64,000 nt of DNA. Origin: Symbiodinium natans. Taxonomy: Eukaryota > Sar > Dinophyceae > Suessiales > Symbiodiniaceae. Below, one piece after another: positions 58,401-64,000 of the stretch. The stretch's first letter is position 1. Every line of letters begins with the position of its first letter. The translations under genes and the position numbers were made by a program. The DNA lies in NCBI GenBank assembly GCA_905221605.1, contig CAJNDS010000294.1, positions 62,001 to 126,000 on the forward strand, written 5' to 3'. The notes beneath the pieces were generated by a model, which was not told the DNA's origin, ran no database searches, and saw only the letters and a program-made list of their open reading frames with translations.

Positions 58401-61400
58401 CCCTTTGGAACCATCCAAGAGCTTTGGAATCCCGAAGCCCCGAAACCCTTAAATTTTTAGAGGCCCTAAGCTCGGCAGCCTAATATAGGGGTCGGAATAA
58501 TTCCTACTAGTATTCCCTTTATGGCCCCTTTAAAATTATGCCATAAGAACCCCCCCCCCCCCTTTAAAATTATGCCATAAGAACCCCCCAAAACCCCATT
58601 AAAATTCTTAAAAGCCTCCCTAAACCCTAAACCCTAAACCCTAAACCCTAAACCCTAAACCCTAAACCCTAAACCCTAAACCCTAAACCCTAAACCCTAA
58701 ACCCTAAACCCAAAACCCTAAACCCAAACCCCTAAACCCTAAACCCTAAACCCTAAACCCTAAACCCTAAACCCTAAACCCTAAACCCTAAGCCCTAAAC
58801 CCTAAACCCTAAACCCTAAACCCTAAATTAGGAGCATCGGAGCTTGCCCCCAGTGGGCTCCGGCCCGCCCCCCGCGCCGGCGGTGGCCCCCACGCCGGTG
58901 GCACTGACGCCGCCAAGCACGGCGGTGGCCCGGCTGAGTTCTGGGGGCTTAGAGGGTTTAGGGTTTAGGGTTTAGGGTTTGGGGTTTAGGGTTTAGGGTT
59001 TAGGGTTTGGGCTCGCAACCCTAAACCTGGGCTCAGGGTTTAGGGTTCGGATTAGGGTTTAGGGTTCAGGACGCATGGCCCGGGCTTCAAACCTGAAGCC
59101 TGGTACGTGGGTTCCACATATGTGCCATGAACATTCAAGTTAAAGGCAGCATCTTTTTTTTTGTGCTCCTCACAAAGGAGCAGCCACCACTCTGAAGCCC
59201 CGAAGCCCCTAAACCCTAACCCGCAAAGCCGCACTAAGCCCTAAACCCTCGATGCCCAAAGCCCCGAACTCACGCACCTCCCAAGCGCCCCAAAGCCCAA
59301 GCCTTCAGCTCCAATCCCCAAATCCCCCCAATCCCCCAAACCCCCCAAAACCTCCGAGCCAAGGGTCTGCAGAGTTCTCCCCCGAGCTCCTTCTCGTCCC
59401 AAGCTTCCGCGGCCCCGCTCCTGGCAGCCCAGGCAGCGGGTTCCGGGGCCGGTACCAGGGCATTGAAGGGGACACCCTCTCATGAAATTAGGGGGGTACC
59501 TTCTTGGGGTCCTTCATCTAAGGGGATCCTACAAATATGGGGGTCTATCTTGGGGACCTCCCCTAAAGCCTACAGCATACACCCGAAACCCTAATACCGA
59601 AACCCTAGACCCTAAACCCTCAACCCTCAACCCTAAACCCTAAACCCTAAACCAAAAGCGGTGATCCGTAAAGCAAAAGCCTCCATCCACAGCCCAGACC
59701 CTGACAGGCCCCCTGAGGCCCCCGCAGCCCGCAGCCTCTCCTCAAAGCCTACCCCCTTCGAGACAGTCCTAAGGTCGGGTTTAGGGTTTAGGGTTTAGGG
59801 TTTAGGGTTTAGGGTTTCGGGTTCAGGGTTTAGGGTTTAGGGTTTAAGGCTTAGGGCTTAGGGCTGCGGTTTAGGGCCTGCGGTTTAGGGTCTTCCACTT
59901 CCTCGTTCCCGATGTTTGCTTCAGAGGGGGTGAGACGTAAATGCAGGTAGCACTATCGGGGTACATATACACCCCTTCAGGAGTTAGGGGGATCGCATAA
60001 AGTATGTAGATCCCAAAACCCCCAACAAAAGAGCTATAGTAAGGAAAGGAAACCCTAAACCCTAAACCCTAAACCCTAAACCCTAAACCCTAAACCCTAA
60101 ACCCTAAACCCGAAACCCGAAACCCGAAACCCGAAACCCTAAACCCTAAACCCTAAACCCTAAACCCTAAAGTTTCAAGATCCCACCCCATCGGGATGCA
60201 GGGGCCGGGTATGTACACCCGCATCTCCGTGCCAAAGCTCATGGACGATGGCAGGCCGCTCCAGGGGAAGACCCCCGAGGGATGGGCTTTGAGGTTTAAG
60301 GCTCGGGGTTTGGGGTTCAGGGTTGAGGGTTTAGGGTTTGGGGTTTACGGTTTAGGGATTGAGGTTTAAGGCTCAGGGTTTGGGGTCTAGGGGCAGCCGC
60401 TGTAGCTTAACCGCTGGGTAGTGAAGGTTTGTAAGGCTCAGGCCTGACAGTGTCGTGGCTGTGAAGTCCCCGATCCCTAAATCGTGGCCGAGCGTTATTT
60501 TTTGGGATTGTGATGCATGGGGTAAGACGGCCACGAGATACACCCAAGTAAGTAAACTGAAGCCGCTTTTGGTTTTTTCGGGATGCCTTCCCCTTGGTGG
60601 GGTGCCTGATTGCACGCTATGGTTTTGGGGATTGGGGCGTTTGCCCCCGGAGCAGTGATCATCGCAGGCCGCAAGCCCCGATCCCCCGAAAGAGTAGAAC
60701 ACCAGTGATCATATGGGTCCCTTGCTTCTAGGGCATCCCAACAGAGGACGAAGAATCTGAAGCCAAAGCCCAAGTCTTGCACCCTATATAGACCCAAAAC
60801 CCTAAATCCCAAACCCAAAACCCAAAACCCTAAACCCTAGACCCTAAACCCTAAGCACTAAACCCTAACCCCCGCGTGAGGTTAGGGCTGATCATCCAAA
60901 ACTGCTGGGTCTCCTCCATCAGCAATCCCATCGCCGCGCAGTGGGGTTGGCAGGCCGGGCCTTGTTGGGGCGCTACGAATCCTGGGTGAGGGTTTAGGGT
61001 CTAGGGTCTAGGGGTTAGGGTTTAGGGTCTAGAGTTTAAGGTTTAGGGTTTAGGGGTTTAGGTTTAGGGTTTAGGGTTTAGGGGCTTGGTTTCCAGTAGA
61101 AGCACGCTGTGCCCTGATTCCCTTGACGGGAGTCCGCTGGGACTTTTGCTCAGTTGTTGGTATCTGTACTTCGAATGGGGGCGCTCACTGTGCCATGTGC
61201 GCAGCTTGCTGTGCTGAGCCCTAAACCATCAAGCCTAAACCCTACACCCGTGTTGGGCTCATATTTCATCGCGGAGCATGGACTTGGGATGCCCCCAGAA
61301 AAGGACCATGTGCTGGTTTCAGCTGCTTAGGGCTTTGGGGATTCCAGAATCTTGTGTCGCCCAAACTCTGGAGATCTGCATTTCGGGCCCCTTTCTTGGT

Positions 61401-64000
61401 ACCCCCTGACCATTGGAGAGTATGCTGATGCAATCCCCTCGGGCCCCAAAGTTTAGATCCGCCAAACTCCAAGCTCCAGATCTCCCAAACCCGCCTCTTC
61501 TGGAAGCAGGTGGGGGTTTACGCAAAATAGACCCTAATGTAGACCCCAAATGGTCGGATTCCCTTGTAGCAAGGACCCCAGCAAGGTACCCCCCCTATTA
61601 TCGGAAACCCTAAACCCTAAACCCTGAACCCTAAACCCTAAACCCTAAACCCTAAACCCTAAACCCTAAGCCCTAAGCCCTAAACCCTAATATCGGAAAC
61701 CCCCAGGTGGGTGACCACATCCTGCAAGTGAACGGCCACGCCGTGTCGAACATGCAACAGCTCTCCGACGAGATCAGGCATCGGTTTAGGGTTTAGGGTT
61801 TAGGGTTTAGGGTTCAGGGTTTAGGGTTTAGGGTTTAGGGTTTAGGGTTTCGGAGTTCAGGCCCTAACAGGCTTAGAGCTATTGCGTCGTTTCTTCGCTT
61901 AGCTGAGGGTTGGGGCTTTTGTGCAACCAGGAGGCTTTGTAGGCTTAGGGCTTGGAGCTGAGGGCCTCAAAGCCCCACATCCTGAACCCCACATCACTCA
62001 GTAGCCCAGTGAGCAACCTTGACCCTGTTGGGGTGGGGGGGGGGGGTGGCGGCGTAGTGTGTTATTTCAGCCCTATAAACCCTAACCCTAAACCCTAAAC
62101 CCTAAACCCTAAACCCTACGCCCTCGAAACCCAAACCCCACAGCCTGGGCACCGGGGCAGGCGGGCCGTGAACTCCCACCAGGCCTGGTCTTGGGAGGCT
62201 TACTTGGAGGTTCATAGTACTAAATATTACCCAAGTATCACTGTACTTATAACCTACCTATAAGCCCCTTAAGCGCCCTAATATGGCTATAAGTACAGTT
62301 ATAAGTACAGTTTGAAGTACAGTTTGAAGTACAGTTATAATTGGTTAGTAAGTACCATGGACCTCCAAGTAGGGTCTTAAGGGTGCCCTCAGCCCGAGAT
62401 CCTCCCGATGGTGTAGGTTTAAGCGGGGCCCGAGGCTTTCAGAGGTTTGGGGACGATGTTTTAGGCCTCCGGAGCCTTGGGGTGGCCTTAGGGGTTTAGG
62501 GTTTAGGGTGAAAAGGGGGTTAAGGGTTTAGGGTTTAGGGTTTAGGGTTAGGGCTCTGGCGTCGTAGTAGTCGTGTAAGTGCAAGCCCTTGGTAGGTTTG
62601 CCATCACCGACGTCGCGCACCCTAAGTCTTTTTACAACCCTAATGCCCCCTAAACACAACCTCAGAACCTAAACCGGAAAACCTCTAAACCCCTAAACCC
62701 CCTAAACCCCTGAACCTCTAAACCCCGAAACCCTGAACCCTAAACCCTAAACCCTAAACCCTAAACCCTAGGGCACCCCAAGCCACCTGAGACCGTCGCC
62801 CACCCACTCGTCTTCGACGTCTGGCGCCCGGCGAGCCTCAGCGCGGCCGCGGGCGCGGCCCCCGGCGGCGCCCCGAGGCGTCAGAACTTCGACCTTCGGC
62901 TTGCAATGGGGTTTGGGGTTTAGGGTTTAGGGCTTAGGGTTTAGGGTTCAGGGTTTAGGGTTTAGGGGTTTAGGGTTTAGGGTTGATTGTTTAGGGTTTA
63001 GGGTTGGAACTCCCGGTGTTGTGGCTCAGCTGGGGTTTGACACGGGGGCCCGCCAAGCCTTTTTGCTGACTGTGGAGGACCATACACATACATAGAAATA
63101 TTCATTTTTAACATGTATATACACACATATATGCATATCTTCATATATATATATAGACCGATATAATTCTCGTTCTTCTGACTGTTATCAGTTCGTACTC
63201 AGAAGAATGCCATTCGGTGTAGATTCAGAGTTCGTAGGCTCCGATCTGATGATCCGGAATGCACGCCGTTGTGTTTCGTTTTGACGGCTTCAGGCTTTCA
63301 TAAGGTTTGGGTCGAGTGGAAGTGTGGATCCAGAGTGGGTTCAGAGATGTACCATCCGTAGGGCAGATCTCCAAGCTGTTTCCTCTGATGCTTCTCCTAT
63401 ACCGTTTTTGTGACTGAGCAAGGTGTCCGTATCTTGCCGGCGAGGAAACCCATCAACAGGCTAAGTTGTACTGGGTTGAGGGTCTAGGGCTTACGGTTCA
63501 GGATGCAGGTGTTAAGGATTAGGGCATCTAGGGTCAGGGTTCCCTTTTTCCCTGCACCCTGTACCCCTAAATTTGTCCTAGTGGGGAAACATTTGATATT
63601 TTTCAGGGTTCTCAAGCAGGAATAGACATTTACATGTTTAATACTATCCTAACCATGAACTATCCTAACCATGAACTAGTTGATGCCAATCCGGTTTTAA
63701 GCGCACGAAAGGATTGCTGCTCCGCTGTCGGTCGCCTGCCCAGATCCAGAGTGTGTTAGGATGGCAGGCTAGAGGGCATGAGGGTCCAGGATTCAGGGTT
63801 CAAAGTGTTGGGATTGACGTGTGATTGAGACTTTCGGCTTTAGGATCAGGCCCTAAGCCGTAACTCTAAACCGTAAACCCCAAACCCTAAACCCTAAACC
63901 CTAAAGCCTAAACCCAGTTAGGGTTTGAAAGCTCCCGATCTACGGTGTGGAGCTGTCAGGACTTCAGCGCGCCAGCGCTTGCCACACAAAAAGGCTCGGG
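55488..64000 (+). CDS. PDZ-domain protein with proline-rich linker, 3' end outside window
   Basis: Phased exons: 55488-55560, 56399-56452, 57021-57115, 57777-57812, 58832-58937, 59373 to about 59418 (tentative), 60202-60254, 60881-60953, 61707-61777, 62161-62182, 62792-62902, 63960 to beyond 64000. The N-terminal half is low-complexity, with FSPTAFSAPGSSGPGHLES and PPPAPAVAPTPVALTPPS. Exons 60202-62902 rebuild a PDZ domain: DDGRLGLIIQNCWVSSI (GLGL-type carboxylate loop region), AAQWGWQVGDHILQVNG, NMQQLSDEIRRAVNS, and VAHPLVFDVWR as the last strand. PDZ domains bind C-terminal peptides of partner proteins, so a scaffold role is likely. Exon 62161-62182 is only 22 nt. The first exon could instead be internal. 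Five of the donors from exon 60202 on are GC. Confidence 0.75.
56742..56998. repeat. Mixed CCCTAAA/CCCCAAA array
   Basis: About 35 copies of CCCTAAA and CCCCAAA intermixed, ending about 20 bp before the acceptor of exon 57021. TTTAGGG copies (57116-57188) begin at the donor of that exon, so the exon is framed by converging arrays. Confidence 0.9.
57600..57905. repeat. CCCTAAA/CCCTGAA array and facing TTTAGGG array around an exon
   Basis: About 22 CCCTAAA, CCCTGAA and CCCCTGAA copies (57610-57765) precede exon 57777-57812. About 13 TTTAGGG copies (57815-57905) follow it. Confidence 0.9.
58482..58615. mobile_element. Dispersed element family A with internal duplication
   Basis: It starts AATATAGGGGTCGGAATAAT. 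The internal word CCTTTAAAATTATGCCATAA is repeated on both sides of a C12 tract, and the copy ends in AAAATTCTTAAAAGCC. It lies just upstream of a long CCCTAAA array. Confidence 0.6.
58616..58827. repeat. Long interstitial telomere-like array, (CCCTAAA)n
   Basis: About 29 copies ending a few bases before the acceptor of exon 58832. Confidence 0.95.
59488..59565. mobile_element. Dispersed element family C
   Basis: GGGGGGTACCTTCTTGGGGTCC, then AAGGGGATCCTAC and GGGGGTCTATCTTGGGGACC. It is similar to 15397 and 21764. Confidence 0.45.
60046..60173. repeat. CCCTAAA array with a CCCGAAA block
   Basis: About 18 copies with five consecutive CCCGAAA variants in the middle (60109-60135), before exon 60202. 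Confidence 0.9.
61513..61597 (-). mobile_element. Dispersed element family C, reverse orientation
   Basis: The reverse complement reads GGGGGGTACCTTGCTGGGGTCC, then AAGGGAATCCGACC and GGGGTCTACATTAGGG. It is in the PDZ gene intron before exon 61707. Confidence 0.45.
62203..62369. mobile_element. Dispersed element family B, complete copy (MITE-like)
   Basis: 167 bp with terminal inverted repeats: left CTTGGAGGTTCATAGTACTA, right TAGTAAGTACCATGGACCTCCAAG (about 18 of 20 positions match). The body carries repeated GTACAGTT(A/T)GAAGTACAGTT words. It has no coding capacity and lies in a PDZ gene intron. Confidence 0.7.
62911..63959. other. Last intron in the window
   Basis: It holds TTTAGGG words near its start (62915-63006), a short TA-rich stretch (63090-63165), and about 650 bp of unique sequence with no exon recognised. 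CCCTAAA words (63875-63915) precede the acceptor at 63957-63959. The layout again is TTTAGGG at the 5' end and CCCTAAA at the 3' end. Confidence 0.5.

Noticed and set aside
1-64000. tRNA, rRNA, dinoflagellate spliced-leader gene or promoter motifs
   Set aside because: No sequence resembling the conserved spliced leader, a tRNA cloverleaf with standard A and B boxes, or rRNA was recognised on reading; faint partial matches were not supported.

Overview
The window looks like nuclear DNA of a microbial alga, most probably a dinoflagellate. That is an inference from four things seen in the sequence. (1) The 7-bp telomere word CCCTAAA/TTTAGGG is scattered everywhere. (2) Coding sequence is cut into tiny exons, mostly 22-100 nt. 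(3) Most introns whose exon junctions I could phase start with GC rather than GT and end in AG followed by G. (4) All recognisable multi-exon genes lie head to tail on the + strand. No organism-specific marker such as a spliced-leader sequence was found, so another alga with TTTAGGG telomeres is not excluded.

Almost no long open reading frame is real here. Genes appear only when short exon islands between repeats are joined by hand so that the reading frame closes. Four genes come out well this way: a RING-finger/coiled-coil protein resembling TRAIP-type E3 ligases (14655 to about 20123); a FAD-dependent oxidoreductase of the DAO family with a probable mitochondrial presequence (21373-34233, about 26 exons, from start codon to stop codon); an exostosin-type glycosyltransferase (about 39049 to at least 52092); and a proline-rich PDZ-domain protein (55488 to beyond the window end). 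The left 14 kb has further exon islands that form one partly phased model (1250-4869) and several unresolved ones.

The introns carry the repeats: telomere-like arrays, often one in each orientation inside the same intron, plus three families of short dispersed elements, microsatellites, minisatellites and two larger duplicated blocks. At 35022-38012 lies a decayed gene for a small zinc-ribbon/GIY-YIG-like protein with its middle part tandemly triplicated. At 52672-53275 there is a satellite made of about 220-bp near-palindromes.

The most striking feature is the systematic use of telomere-like arrays as intron filler. Some introns are little more than TTTAGGG near the 5' splice site and CCCTAAA near the 3' splice site, so they could fold into a hairpin that brings the splice sites together.
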